Origin: JALSRK01 sp964461995
GTDB taxonomy: Bacteria; Acidobacteriota; Terriglobia; Bryobacterales; Bryobacteraceae
Assembly: GCA_964461995.1 (NCBI GenBank)
Contig: CAYWXL010000001.1
Coordinates: 83,068-147,067 of the forward strand
Length of the DNA stretch: 64,000 nt
Direction: 5' to 3'
Every line of letters starts with the position of its first letter. Position 1 is the stretch's first letter. Position numbers and translations under genes: made by a program. This document shows positions 16,188 to 29,097 of the stretch, one piece after another. The notes under the pieces were generated by a model, which had not been told where the DNA came from, did no database searches, and saw only the letters and a list, made by a program, of their open reading frames with translations.

Positions 16188-17327
16188 TTGAAAAAGGCAT
16201 TGCTCGCCCTGGAGGACGGGACGGTCTTCGAGGGCCGGAGCTTTGGCGCATCCGGAGAGCGCGGGGGCGAGGTCGTTTTCAACACCTCCATCACCGGTTA
16301 CCAGGAGATCTTCACCGACCCTTCCTACGCCGGCCAGATCGTCGTTCTGACAAACCCCCAGATCGGCAACTACGGGACCAATTCCGCCGACCCGGAGGCC
16401 GGCCGGCCCTACATTGAAGGGCTGGTGGTCCGCGACCTCTCCCCAATCGCTTCCAACTGGCGGAGCGAGGAAACCGCCGAAGCCTTCCTGGCCAAGAACG
16501 GAATTCCAATTGCCTCCGAGATCGACACCCGCGCCCTGGTGCGCCGCATCCGCATACACGGCGCCATGCGCGGGATTCTTTCCACGGAATGCGACGACCC
16601 GCGGGCGTTGGTGGAAAAGGCCCGCAGCATCCCGCCGATGGCCGGCCGGGAGCTAGCGACGAAGGTGACGACGAAGGAGCGCTTCGTCTGGGAGCAGCCG
16701 GTCGAGCCGTGTTCGCCCTCCGAGCGCGTTCCCCCGCCCGAGCCGCCCGAGCGCCACGTGGTGGCCTTCGACTTCGGCATCAAGCGGAACATCCTCCGTC
16801 GGCTGGTTCACGCTGGCTGCAAGGTCACCGTCGTTCCGGCCCAGACCCGGGCCGAGGAGGTGCTGGCGCTCGAGCCGGACGGCATCTTCCTCTCGAACGG
16901 ACCCGGCGATCCGGAGCCGCTCGAAGGTCCCGCCGCCGAGGTCCGGAAGCTGATCGGCAAGCGCCCGATGTTCGGCATCTGCCTCGGCCACCAGGTGCTC
17001 GCCCTGGCGCTCGGCGGCAAAACGTTCAAGCTGAAGTTCGGCCACCGTGGAGCGAACCATCCGGTGCTCCACTACCGGCGCAACGTGGTTGAGATCACTT
17101 CACAGAACCACGGGTTCGCGGTGGACCCGGACTCGCTGAACGGCAACGAGATCGACCTAACGCACATCAATCTCAACGACCAGACGCTCGAGGGGTTCCG
17201 GCACCGCAATCACCCGCTCTTCTGCGTCCAGTACCACCCCGAGGCGGCTCCGGGGCCGCACGATTCCCGGTACCTGTTCGACGAATTCGTGCGGCTGATG
17301 GATGAGTGGAAAGGAGCGAAAGCGTAG
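16188..17327 (+). CDS. carA: Carbamoyl-phosphate synthase small (glutaminase) subunit
   Basis: 379 residues, normal length. N-terminal domain LALEDGTVFEGRSFGA and FNTSITGYQEIFTDPSY; C-terminal class I glutamine amidotransferase with the nucleophile in FGICLGHQVLALALGG and catalytic His/Glu in CVQYHPEAAPGPHD. It releases ammonia from glutamine for CarB and so feeds pyrimidine and arginine synthesis. The TTG start is supported by a ribosome site. carB begins one base after the stop, so they form an operon. No PyrR-type attenuator or PUR/ARG operator was recognised in the 287-base upstream gap, which holds no gene. Confidence 0.97.
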   Translation: MKKALLALEDGTVFEGRSFGASGERGGEVVFNTSITGYQEIFTDPSYAGQIVVLTNPQIGNYGTNSADPEAGRPYIEGLVVRDLSPIASNWRSEETAEAFLAKNGIPIASEIDTRALVRRIRIHGAMRGILSTECDDPRALVEKARSIPPMAGRELATKVTTKERFVWEQPVEPCSPSERVPPPEPPERHVVAFDFGIKRNILRRLVHAGCKVTVVPAQTRAEEVLALEPDGIFLSNGPGDPEPLEGPAAEVRKLIGKRPMFGICLGHQVLALALGGKTFKLKFGHRGANHPVLHYRRNVVEITSQNHGFAVDPDSLNGNEIDLTHINLNDQTLEGFRHRNHPLFCVQYHPEAAPGPHDSRYLFDEFVRLMDEWKGAKA

Positions 17328-17328
17328 G

Positions 17329-20559
<3,231 letters not shown>

Positions 20560-20579
20560 CGTGGCACGATAGAAGCGGG

Positions 20580-22982
20580 CTACGCGGGACGGATGGCAAG
20601 GCGCTCGAAAGCGATCCCGAGCTTTCGGAGGTCATTCGGCGGCCCACCCCAAAGCTCGGCGGGCGTGGCGGGGAAAGGGACCTCGAACACCAGCGTGCGC
20701 ACTTGTCCCGACGATTCGGAGTCGAGGAAAACCTCGTAGTCGCGTGCCGGGGCGCGACCCATCCGCAATTGCTTCGTGCACCGGCCGGCCCGGACGCGTA
20801 TCGGATGGTTCACGTTCTCTCCTACCGCATACCCCCGGACTAGAACGCGGAACCGCCTCGGCAGGCCCGTCCGGAACTGGAACTCCACCCGGCCGCCGTC
20901 GCTCCATCGTCCCCACTCTTCGCGCAGGGAGAGCCCTTCCGCCGACCGGAGGAATTCCGGAAGCCCCGGGCGGGAGAAGACCGCGCCCTCCTCCAGGCTG
21001 GCCGGATAATAGTCATAGACGGCGCTCACGAGCTCCGCTTTCAAGTCGAGATGCGCCGGAAGCGCCGCTCGTGACTTTCCCGCCAGAGCCGCGGCCCGCC
21101 ATCGGAGCGCAGCCATCGAGCGCCTGGCCGTCCGGGCGGCTGTCCTCAAGGCCCCAGCCACACGCTTTCCGCCCGCTCCCCCGAACGCTTCCCTGACCCG
21201 GCGTTCGGCTCGCAAACCGGCGCGGAACACGCTCCACTCCCCGTCTCCGGCGCCCAAAGCCTTCCGCATGGCCTCGCCGGCCGCCGCCCCCCCATGCCGC
21301 TCCGCTAGATCGATCCACTCCATTCGGCCGGTCTGGCTTTGCCACGCCGGCTCCCCGCCGGCCGCGGCCGAGACGAATTCATCAGCGTGAAACGCCCGAA
21401 TTCCCGCTTTGTGCGCCCGGAAGAGCAGATCCGCCCAAGCCGCCTTTCGCAGGGCCGGATCGGGGCGGTGGCTCTCCAACAGTCTGCGCCTCCAAGCGAT
21501 CGCGCCGACCGCAGGCGTCCCGGCCAGCCAACGCAGATCCACGCTACCCTGCGCCAAGCGTTCGGCGAGAGCGGGCAATCCCCAAGTGCGGAAATGTTCG
21601 TCCGCACCGGAGGGCGAGCGCTCGATGCAGTGCCCGTAGGCGATATCCAACTCCGCGGGAGCGTTGGCGAGAAGCCGGCGGAGAGCGTCCGGCGCCGCCA
21701 GGATCTGGCCCGGCTCCAGGAACAGAAACCACTCGGACCCGCTTTTCTCAAGCGCCAGATCCGCGGCGGCGGCCGGAGTGACAGGTGAGGCTGATGGGAC
21801 CCAGACCACCTTGGCAGGGCCGCGCTCGATCACATCCATTGGCGGTCCCGATTTCTCACCGGTGATCACGAGACAGCCGAGGTGCGGATAGTCTTGCCGC
21901 AGCACGCTCTCGACGGTGGGTCCAAGCTCCCGGACCGGTTTGTCGCCGTACACCGCCACCGTCACCGCGGGCCACGACTCAGAATCCGGCGCCGCCGGAC
22001 GGACGGCGGGCTCCGGCCGCTCCAGCCAGCCGCCGGCCAGGAACCGTTTCCGGCGGAACCGGGCGGTGGGCGTCAAAATAAAGTCGAATAGATCGTCGAG
22101 CGCGGCTTCCCAGCGGCGGCGTCCCCGTTCGATGGACTCCCGGGCCCGGCGCCCGAGATCGGAGAAGCGCGAAAGGTCCGCGGGCTCAGGACGGTGAGGG
22201 TCGTAAAGCACGCCGTTTACCCCAGGGCTGATGTACTCGTTATGGGTCGGCGTGTCGGGAGCGACGACGCAAAGGCCCATCGCCATCGCCTCCAGGAAAC
22301 CCATCCCGATCCCCTCGATCCTCCGGGGAGCGAAATAGATGTTCGCGCTGCGGAGCTGCTCGAGATACCCGGCACGGGAATCGAACCAGGAACTCACGGT
22401 GAACTCTCTGCTGCGTACGTTCACCGCTGCGGGCTGGGGGAGTTCCTCACCTGGGTCCGGCGCGGCGTGCACGTGGAAGGTTTCGAACTCCGTGGCCTCC
22501 GCCAGCCGGCGGATCAGGTGCGGGCCCGTCTCTCGGCGGCGGAGCCAGCAAAACCCGCGAGGTTCGCCGTAGTCCTCGACGGCCGGGAGCTCCTCGGGAT
22601 TCGGGAAATATTGAAACCAGGCCGCCCGCTCCGTCCGCCGCGTTACCTCGTGGTACAGCGCGGAGGAAAAGCAAAGCACCTTGCCCCGCTCGAATGCCTG
22701 GCTCCAGTAGAAACAGCCCTCCCAGACGAGCGAGTCGTACATCGGAACGAAGACGACGTTCGGGTGGTCCGGCGGTACGAGGTGGAACGCCTCGTGAACT
22801 TGCAAGACGACGATGACGTCATAGGATTCCGGATGAAACGGGCCCTCCTCACCCGGCAACTCGCCGCTTCCCACCCGAGGGTGAAAGACGTCGAGATCTC
22901 CCACCAGCCTTAGCAAATCCTGAAAAAACCGTGTAGACGCCGTCGTCCGGTGATAAGGGTGGTCGAGACAAGCGATTCGCAT
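20580..22982 (-). CDS. Two-domain glycosyltransferase (GT-B plus GT2-like)
   Basis: 800 residues. Residues 1-310 resemble a GT-B, GT4-type transferase: an N-terminal Rossmann beginning MRIACLDHPYHRTTAS, then EGIGMGFLEAMAMGLCVVA and DTPTHNEYISPGVNGVLYD, the typical nucleotide-sugar site. Residues about 335-520 have GT2 features: AVTVAVYGDKPVRELGPTVE, VLRQDYPHLGCLVITGE and a later LFLEPGQILAAPDALRRLL. The C-terminal 280 residues are helical then beta-rich and unassigned. It probably builds surface polysaccharide or a glycan on envelope. It converges on carB. The ATG at 22982 starts the first Rossmann strand. Confidence 0.82.
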   Translation of the reverse strand: MRIACLDHPYHRTTASTRFFQDLLRLVGDLDVFHPRVGSGELPGEEGPFHPESYDVIVVLQVHEAFHLVPPDHPNVVFVPMYDSLVWEGCFYWSQAFERGKVLCFSSALYHEVTRRTERAAWFQYFPNPEELPAVEDYGEPRGFCWLRRRETGPHLIRRLAEATEFETFHVHAAPDPGEELPQPAAVNVRSREFTVSSWFDSRAGYLEQLRSANIYFAPRRIEGIGMGFLEAMAMGLCVVAPDTPTHNEYISPGVNGVLYDPHRPEPADLSRFSDLGRRARESIERGRRRWEAALDDLFDFILTPTARFRRKRFLAGGWLERPEPAVRPAAPDSESWPAVTVAVYGDKPVRELGPTVESVLRQDYPHLGCLVITGEKSGPPMDVIERGPAKVVWVPSASPVTPAAAADLALEKSGSEWFLFLEPGQILAAPDALRRLLANAPAELDIAYGHCIERSPSGADEHFRTWGLPALAERLAQGSVDLRWLAGTPAVGAIAWRRRLLESHRPDPALRKAAWADLLFRAHKAGIRAFHADEFVSAAAGGEPAWQSQTGRMEWIDLAERHGGAAAGEAMRKALGAGDGEWSVFRAGLRAERRVREAFGGAGGKRVAGALRTAARTARRSMAALRWRAAALAGKSRAALPAHLDLKAELVSAVYDYYPASLEEGAVFSRPGLPEFLRSAEGLSLREEWGRWSDGGRVEFQFRTGLPRRFRVLVRGYAVGENVNHPIRVRAGRCTKQLRMGRAPARDYEVFLDSESSGQVRTLVFEVPFPATPAELWGGPPNDLRKLGIAFERLAIRPA

Positions 22983-23243
22983 GGATCAGACGGCTGCTGT
23001 TGGAAGAGTAGCAAATTTGTTCCAGCGCCGGGGTTCCTCCTGCCGGGCTCCTGAGGATGGCCAGGCTTCACCGGCGGCGGCCGCCGGGCTGCAACGGCCT
23101 AACCGAGCTCACGAGCCGGGCCGCGGGAGAGCGAATCCTCAGCCAAACCATGCCGCGACTGTGTTACGAATGGGGTGAGAAGGGCGCTCCCGCAGCGGGC
23201 GGGAGCTCCGGGCTTGGCATCGCCGGCCGCCGGTTCGCTCCTC

Positions 23244-24035
23244 ATGAAACGGCATTTAGCGCTTCTGGTTCAGTACTTCCTTCAGTACTCCAAGGTCCGG
23301 CTGGCCTACCGGGGCGACTTTCTCATTTCGGTGGTCACCACCGTCCTGGCGACGGTCTTCGGGATCGCCGTCGTCTGGCTCATCTTCCACCGCGTGCCGA
23401 ATCTGCTCGGCTGGACGTTCGACGAGATCCTGTTCCTCTACGGCTTCGCCCTGCTGCCGATGGCGCTGTTCAACACCCTATCGATCAATCTCTACTACTT
23501 CGGCCAGCAGTACATCGTCGAAGGCCGCTTCGACCGGGTGCTGCTGCGGCCGGTGCACTCGCTCTTCCAGGTCCTGTTCGAGCAGTTCCGCCTGGAGTCG
23601 CTGGGCGACGCCGTGCTGGGCGTCTTCCTGATGGTCACCTGCGCCCGCCGGCTGGAGATCGAACTCACCGCCGCCTCGTGGATCTTCCTGGCCTTCGCGG
23701 CGATCTGCGGCTGCGTGATCTACCTGGCGGTCTTCCTGATGCTCACCTGCGTCTCCTTCTGGATGGAGGACCGCGTCGGCGTCATCCCGCCGGTCTATAA
23801 CATGCTCACCTTCGGCCGCTACCCGCTGGACATCTATTCGGCCGCCGTGAAGTTCATCCTCACCTGGATCGTGCCGTTCGGCTTCGCGACCTTCTACCCC
23901 ACGGCCACCGTGCTCAAGAGCGGCGACTACCGCCTCTACGGCTGGCTGCTGCCGGTGGTGACGCTCGCCTTCATGAGCCTGGCGGTCACGATCTGGAACC
24001 GCGGCGTGCGGAACTATTCCTCGACCGGCTCGTGA
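23244..24035 (+). CDS. ABC-2 family permease (DUF990-like), orphan
   Basis: 263 residues with six membrane segments. LVQYFLQYSKVRLAYRGDF is the start typical of DUF990/ABC-2 permeases, and later VEGRFDRVLLRPVHSLFQVL and LTFGRYPLDIYSAAVKF match the family. Such permeases are normally encoded as a pair beside an ATPase. Here there is no ATPase next door; a related permease and ATPase lie at 57792-59682 on the other strand. They could form one exporter. The upstream 261 bases (22983-23243) hold no convincing gene, promoter or ribosome site. The start at 23244 gives the family N-terminus but has only a weak ribosome site. Confidence 0.85.
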   Translation: MKRHLALLVQYFLQYSKVRLAYRGDFLISVVTTVLATVFGIAVVWLIFHRVPNLLGWTFDEILFLYGFALLPMALFNTLSINLYYFGQQYIVEGRFDRVLLRPVHSLFQVLFEQFRLESLGDAVLGVFLMVTCARRLEIELTAASWIFLAFAAICGCVIYLAVFLMLTCVSFWMEDRVGVIPPVYNMLTFGRYPLDIYSAAVKFILTWIVPFGFATFYPTATVLKSGDYRLYGWLLPVVTLAFMSLAVTIWNRGVRNYSSTGS

Positions 24036-24158
24036 TCCCGTAGCCCCGGCCGTCGCGGCTCCCCGCGATCCCGGGCGCCGCGGGTCTCGCAAGACGGTGT
24101 CAGACAATCGCTTACAACACTAACACCCTTATGTTCCAGGATGTTAGGATCAAACTCT

Positions 24159-26153
24159 ATGCCTTCGGACAACCGTGCGCCGGCCGAGATGACCCTCAAA
24201 GCCGTGGCGCTAGGGCTTTTCCTATCCCTGATCTTCGGCGCCGCCAATGCCTATCTCGGCATGCGCGCTGGCCAGACCATCGCCGCCACCATTCCGGCGG
24301 CCGTCATCGCCATGGCGCTGTTCCGCACCCGGGCGTTCCGCGGCACGATCCAGGAGCAGAACATCGCCCGGACGGCGGCCTCGGTGGGCGAGGCTCTGGT
24401 GGCCGGGGCCATCTTCACGATTCCTGCTTTCGTGATGGTCGATATCGGCGGCCAACGCTTGTGGCAGAACCTGCGGGAACACTATTGGGAAGCGACCTTC
24501 ATCCTGCTCGCCGGAGGCCTGGCGGGGATCTTCTTCATCATTGTGCTGCGGCGGCCGTTGTGCGTGGACGCCAAGCTCCCCTGGCCGGAATCGATCGCCA
24601 GCGTGGAGATCATCCGCGCGGGGGAAAAGGCCGGCCGGGCGGCCAAGCAAATCTTCGGCGCGATGGGCTTCGGGGCCCTGATGCAGGTCCTCAAGAGCGA
24701 CAAAGGGTTCCCGGTCTTCCGCGAGTACACGGAAGGCTTCCTGGCCTTTCCGCGATCGGTGGTGCAGCACTTCGATTTCGCCAAGAAGCCGATCGGCGAG
24801 GTCGTCCACCGGGGCGGCCTTCCCTGGGCAACCCCGGCGCTTTCGCCCGCCCTCATTGGCATCGGCTACATCATCGGCCCCAGATATGCATCGATCAGTG
24901 TCTCGGGCGGCGTGCTCTCCTGGTGGGTCTTCATCCCTTTGCTGCTGTTCTTCGATCCCGACCTTCCGCGGCGCCTGGGCAGTGCGGCGCCGGCCTCGCC
25001 AGACGTGCTGGCCTATACCGTCTGGTACAACATCGTGCGGCCCGTCGCGGTGGGGGCCATGCTGGTGGCGGCGGCCGATACCCTGGTCTCGCTGCGGCAT
25101 TCCATCGGCGAATCCATTCGGAAGGCCGGCCTGTTCACCAAGGCCGCCGCTCCCGCCGAGCAGAAAAAGGAACGCACCGAACGGGACATCCCGCTGCGCT
25201 GGGTCGTCCTGGGGATCGCCGGCCTGCTGATCCCCATCACGGTGATCTACTACCACTTCACCGGCTGGTGGAAGGCGGCGGTGCTCTCGGCGCTAGTGAT
25301 GACCGTGGCGGGCTTTCTGCTTTCTGCCGTGGGAGCCTATCTAGTCGGGCTCGTGGGTTCGTCCAACCAGCCGGTCTCGGGCTTGACCTTAGCGGCTCTG
25401 GTGATCGCCGCTCTGGTGCTGCTCACCTTCGGCGTTTCGGGGCCTGCGGGCGTGGCGGCGGTGCTCGGCGTGGCCGCGGTCGTCTCCTGTGCTTGTTGCG
25501 TATCGGGCTCCCTCATCCAGGACCTCAAAGCTGGCCACCTGCTCCAAGGCACGCCCTGGAAGATGCAGGTGGTGGAGATCCTCTCCGTGGTTCTGCTCGC
25601 CTTCTTCCTGATGGGACCCATCATCGCCCTGCATGAAGCGAACCTGGCCACAGGCGGCATCGGCGGCCGCGCCCTTCCCGCGCCTCAGGCGGGCCTGATG
25701 GCTCAACTGGCGAAAGGGATCGTCGGCGGGCAGATGGCCTGGGGACTGCTGGGCATCGGGGCCGCTTTCGGCCTCGGGCTCATCCTGTGCCGCGCCCGGG
25801 CTCCGATGCTCATCGCCGTCGGGATGTACCTGCCGTTCGACACCACGTCAGCGATCTTCCTGGGCGGGGTGCTGAAGTGGGCGACAGACCGGCTGACGGC
25901 GAAGTTCGGCGACCAGCAGAAGCGCGACGCCGACGAGACGGGCACGCTCCTGGCCAGCGGGCTGATCGCCGGCGAGGCCATCATGGGCATCCTGCTGGCC
26001 GTGGTCTTCGTCGCTGGCATTCCCTCGCTCGCGCAAATGCTTATCGGCGCCGCCGAACCCTCGTTCTATCCGAAGTGGGGAGGCTGGCTCTCGCTCATCG
26101 GCTTCGCGGCGATCGCCTGGGTGCTCGTACGCATTCCTTCCCGTCGCGCGTGA
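24159..26153 (+). CDS. OPT-family oligopeptide transporter
   Basis: About 664 residues and roughly 16 hydrophobic segments. Family features: GAANAYLGMRAGQTIAATIP, EQNIARTAASVGEALVAG, KLPWPESIASVEIIRAGE and PFDTTSAIFLGGVLKW. OPT proteins import peptides or metal chelates, driven by protons. No peptidase is adjacent. I chose ATG 24159, with TAGGAT 8 bases upstream; an in-frame ATG at 24141 adds 6 residues. The C-terminus ends VRIPSRRA. lutC ends 63 bases downstream in the opposite direction. Confidence 0.93.
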   Translation: MPSDNRAPAEMTLKAVALGLFLSLIFGAANAYLGMRAGQTIAATIPAAVIAMALFRTRAFRGTIQEQNIARTAASVGEALVAGAIFTIPAFVMVDIGGQRLWQNLREHYWEATFILLAGGLAGIFFIIVLRRPLCVDAKLPWPESIASVEIIRAGEKAGRAAKQIFGAMGFGALMQVLKSDKGFPVFREYTEGFLAFPRSVVQHFDFAKKPIGEVVHRGGLPWATPALSPALIGIGYIIGPRYASISVSGGVLSWWVFIPLLLFFDPDLPRRLGSAAPASPDVLAYTVWYNIVRPVAVGAMLVAAADTLVSLRHSIGESIRKAGLFTKAAAPAEQKKERTERDIPLRWVVLGIAGLLIPITVIYYHFTGWWKAAVLSALVMTVAGFLLSAVGAYLVGLVGSSNQPVSGLTLAALVIAALVLLTFGVSGPAGVAAVLGVAAVVSCACCVSGSLIQDLKAGHLLQGTPWKMQVVEILSVVLLAFFLMGPIIALHEANLATGGIGGRALPAPQAGLMAQLAKGIVGGQMAWGLLGIGAAFGLGLILCRARAPMLIAVGMYLPFDTTSAIFLGGVLKWATDRLTAKFGDQQKRDADETGTLLASGLIAGEAIMGILLAVVFVAGIPSLAQMLIGAAEPSFYPKWGGWLSLIGFAAIAWVLVRIPSRRA

Positions 26154-26215
26154 GGAACCCGGCGGCTGGCGCTGGATGCCTGCGGCGAATGCCTCTTCCC
26201 TGCCCCCGCTGGGCT

Positions 26216-26863
26216 TCAGACCAGAATCGCGTGCAGCATCCGCGGCCCGTGCACCCCTTTCACCAGGATCTGCTCGATGTCGGCGGTACGGCTCGGCCCG
26301 GTGATGATGACCATGGAACTTGAGCGCTCGGCCGGATCAGGCAGGACTGCGAAAAGCTCGTCCAGCCCCGTTAGCAGACGCTCTTTGGGCACGACAGCGA
26401 TATGGACCGGCGGCAAGAGCGAAATGAGACGCGCTTCTCCGGGAGCCGACAAGATCACGAGACTTCCCGTGTCCGCCAAGGCGAAATCGGCTCCGGTAAT
26501 TCCGATGTCAGCCCCAGCGCAAGCCTCTCGCAGTTCCCCCACGTCGGTGTAGCCGGTGAAGACTCCTGGCAGGCTCGTGAGACCGTATTCCCGCAGCACC
26601 GGGCTGTTCGAGGCAACGGCGCTATACCCTGTGATCAGCTCCTCCACCAACGCACGCGCCGCCTCGGCGGAGCCAGGCACGTGAGCCTTTCCGGAGAGCC
26701 TTTCCAGCGCTGCGCTGAATTGCGCCAGGCGCTCCTCCAGCGGTACATCGGGAACTTTTAACAGCGGCGCGGGCGGCTCAGCAGGTGCGGATTGTCCCGC
26801 CGTCCGGCCGATGGCCGCTCGGACCTTGGTAAGAATCTCCTCGCGAACGTCGTCGGCAGCCAT
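26216..26863 (-). CDS. lutC: L-lactate utilisation protein LutC (LUD domain)
   Basis: 215 residues. LUD-domain core: ITGADFALADTGSLVILSAP, ISLLPPVHIAVVPKERLL and IITGPSRTADIEQILVKGVH, followed by GPRMLHAILV. No cysteines for a cluster, as expected of LutC. LutABC oxidises L-lactate to pyruvate in bacteria that lack classic LldD. It starts 4 bases after lutB, so it is in the same transcript. It may instead work with another oxidised substrate; the complex is not biochemically fixed in this group. Confidence 0.92.
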   Translation of the reverse strand: MAADDVREEILTKVRAAIGRTAGQSAPAEPPAPLLKVPDVPLEERLAQFSAALERLSGKAHVPGSAEAARALVEELITGYSAVASNSPVLREYGLTSLPGVFTGYTDVGELREACAGADIGITGADFALADTGSLVILSAPGEARLISLLPPVHIAVVPKERLLTGLDELFAVLPDPAERSSSMVIITGPSRTADIEQILVKGVHGPRMLHAILV

Positions 26864-26867
26864 ACGG

Positions 26868-28307
26868 TTATTCCTTCAGCGCGTCCTTTTGGCGGCGGGC
26901 GGCCCACTGATCCCGAAACGTCTTGGCCGGCGGCGCCGGCAAGTTCCGGAAGCGCAGCCACTCTTTCAAGGGACCAGCGTTGAACATTCCGGGCACGCGG
27001 CTTTTCCAGCCGGACTCGTCGTCCCGAAGGGCCAGGTTGAACAGTCCCGCCGACTCATAGATCCTCGGGTGCGTCATAACCCAGGCCCATAACCGGAACG
27101 CCAGCCGCTCGAGTTTTGCCTCCCCCGAGCGGATCTTCTCCCGCACTGCCTCGGCCCGAAGATCGAGCAAAATCCGCGGGATGTCGATTTTCACTGGGCA
27201 AACCTCGCCGCAGGCCCCGCACAGGCTCGAGGCGAACGGCAACCACCAGTCCTGCTCCATGCCGTGGAACTGCGGCGTGATGATCGCCCCAATGGGGCCA
27301 GAGTATACCCACGGATAGTTGTGGCCGCCGATCTTCCGGTACACCGGGCAATGATTCAAGCAGGCGCCGCAACGGATACAGAACAGCGACTCCCGCCGCG
27401 AAGCATCGGCCAGGATCTTGGTCCGGCCGCTGTCGAGAAGCACGAGGTAGAATTCTTGCGGGCCGTCGATCTCCCCCTCCCGCCGGGGCCCGGAGAGGAA
27501 CGACGTGTAGACGGTGAGCGGCTGGCCGGTGCCGCTGCGCCCGAGGAGTTTGAGGAACACCGCCAGGTCCTGGGCGCGGGGAATCAGCTTTTCGATGCCC
27601 GCCACAGCGATGTGAACCGGCGGCGCCGAACTGCACAGCCGGGCGTTACCCTCGTTCTCGATGATGGCGATGGCGCCGGACTCCGCTATCACGAAATTAG
27701 CCCCCGTCACGCCAAGGCCCGCAGACAAGAACTTCCGCCGCAGCACCCGGCGGGCGATGAGCGTCTGCTTCTCCGGCTCCTCCTCGCGCTCCACATCGAG
27801 CTTTTCGTGAAACAGGTCGGCGATCTGATACCTCGTCTTGTGCAACGCGGGGGCCACAATGTGAGAGGGCCGCTCACCCGCAAGCTGAATGATGTATTCC
27901 CCCAGGTCTGTTTCAACCGCTTCGATTCCTTCTTTCTCGAGGTATTCGTTGAGATGGATCTCCTCAGTGGTCATCGACTTGGACTTGACCACGAGGCGAA
28001 CGCCCCGTTCCTTGGCGATCTGGGTAACGAAACGCGCCACTTCCGCTCCGTCGCGGGCGTAGACGAGTTTCCCCCCGCGCGCCCGCAAACGTTCTTCGAG
28101 CAGCTCCAAGTAGTAGTCAAGGTTCTCCAGCGTGTGCCGCTTGATGCGGTTCGCCTGTTCGCGCCACTGCTCGAAATCTTCGCGCAAGTGTTCAGGAATC
28201 GAAGCGGCCCGCTTCTCCATCAGGCGGCCCGTGGATGCGTAAATGGCCTCGCCCAACGGCTTGTTGGACAGCGTTTCCCGGAGGCTTTCCACTGGAATCG
28301 GTTTCAT
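26868..28307 (-). CDS. lutB: L-lactate utilisation iron-sulfur protein LutB
   Basis: 479 residues. N-terminal LUD domain includes LVVKSKSMTTEEIHLNEYLE and GANFVIAESGAIAIIENEG; the C-terminal half carries two [4Fe-4S] motifs: CIRCGACLNHCPVYRKIGG near residue 315 and SLCGACGEVCPVKIDIP near residue 365. This is the electron-transfer subunit of the lactate oxidation complex, together with LutA and LutC. Spacing is 13 bases from lutA and 4 bases to lutC. The start at 28307 begins MKPIPVESLRETL. Confidence 0.94.
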   Translation of the reverse strand: MKPIPVESLRETLSNKPLGEAIYASTGRLMEKRAASIPEHLREDFEQWREQANRIKRHTLENLDYYLELLEERLRARGGKLVYARDGAEVARFVTQIAKERGVRLVVKSKSMTTEEIHLNEYLEKEGIEAVETDLGEYIIQLAGERPSHIVAPALHKTRYQIADLFHEKLDVEREEEPEKQTLIARRVLRRKFLSAGLGVTGANFVIAESGAIAIIENEGNARLCSSAPPVHIAVAGIEKLIPRAQDLAVFLKLLGRSGTGQPLTVYTSFLSGPRREGEIDGPQEFYLVLLDSGRTKILADASRRESLFCIRCGACLNHCPVYRKIGGHNYPWVYSGPIGAIITPQFHGMEQDWWLPFASSLCGACGEVCPVKIDIPRILLDLRAEAVREKIRSGEAKLERLAFRLWAWVMTHPRIYESAGLFNLALRDDESGWKSRVPGMFNAGPLKEWLRFRNLPAPPAKTFRDQWAARRQKDALKE

Positions 28308-28320
28308 CGTCGCCTCGGCT

Positions 28321-29046
28321 TCACTGGCTGGCCAGCACCTCCGCGAGGTGCCACGTTTTCACCGGCGCTCCGCGCCGCTCCAACGCTCCCCGGATCTGCA
28401 TCAGGCAGCTCGAGTCGATCGAGACAACCCCGTCGGCTCCCGTCCGCAGAATCGAGTCGATCTTGGTGACGGCCATCGCGCCGGAAACATCGGCGAACTT
28501 CACTGAGAAGGTGCCGCCGAAGCCGCAACACTCTTCCGCCGTGTCCATCTCCCGAAGCTCCAGTCCGCGCACGCGGGACAGCAGCCGCCGCGGCCCGTCC
28601 TTGATCTTCAGCTCGCGCAGGGCATGGCAACTGTCGTGGTAGGTGACGACCTTCTCGAACCGCGCTCCGACGTCCTCTACCCCGGCCACCTCCAATAAGA
28701 ACTGGGAGAACTCCCACACCCGGCCTCGCAAAGCCCGAACCTCCGCCAGCGCCGCTGCGTCGCCGGCGAACAACTCGTCGAAATGATGCGTGATCATCGA
28801 CGTGCAAGAGCCCGAAGGCACGACAATGTATTCGGCGTCGGAGAAGACGCCGAGGAAGTGCCGGGCCACCCGGCGGGCCTCGTCCCGGTATCCGCTGTTG
28901 AACGCCGGCTGGCCGCAACAGGTCTGATCGCGGCGAAACTCCACTCTCCAGCCGACGCGCTCGAGCACGTCCGCCATCGCAAGTCCCACTTGGGGGAAGA
29001 GTTGGTCAACGATACAGGTAACGAATAAAGAAACCCGCCGGGTCAT
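28321..29046 (-). CDS. lutA: L-lactate utilisation protein LutA (CCG domain)
   Basis: 241 residues. Both cysteine-rich CCG motifs are present: RRDQTCCGQPAFNSGY near residue 60 and TAEECCGFGGTFSVKF near residue 190, with SCTSMITHHFDELF between. These bind an iron-sulfur cluster as in heterodisulfide-reductase-like subunits. First gene of lutABC on the minus strand. No Shine-Dalgarno precedes the ATG; TACAAT lies 9 bases upstream (29056-29061 on the minus strand), so the transcript may be leaderless. It is divergent from the small cysteine-rich protein at 29098. Confidence 0.93.
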   Translation of the reverse strand: MTRRVSLFVTCIVDQLFPQVGLAMADVLERVGWRVEFRRDQTCCGQPAFNSGYRDEARRVARHFLGVFSDAEYIVVPSGSCTSMITHHFDELFAGDAAALAEVRALRGRVWEFSQFLLEVAGVEDVGARFEKVVTYHDSCHALRELKIKDGPRRLLSRVRGLELREMDTAEECCGFGGTFSVKFADVSGAMAVTKIDSILRTGADGVVSIDSSCLMQIRGALERRGAPVKTWHLAEVLASQ

Positions 29047-29097
29047 GAATCAACAATTGTACCAGCTTCCTTTCGCGGGGCCGGCGCATCCAAGAAA

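Noticed and set aside
22981..23178. A short plus-strand open frame upstream of the orphan permease
   Set aside because: No ribosome site or homologous motif; Ala/Pro/Arg-rich.
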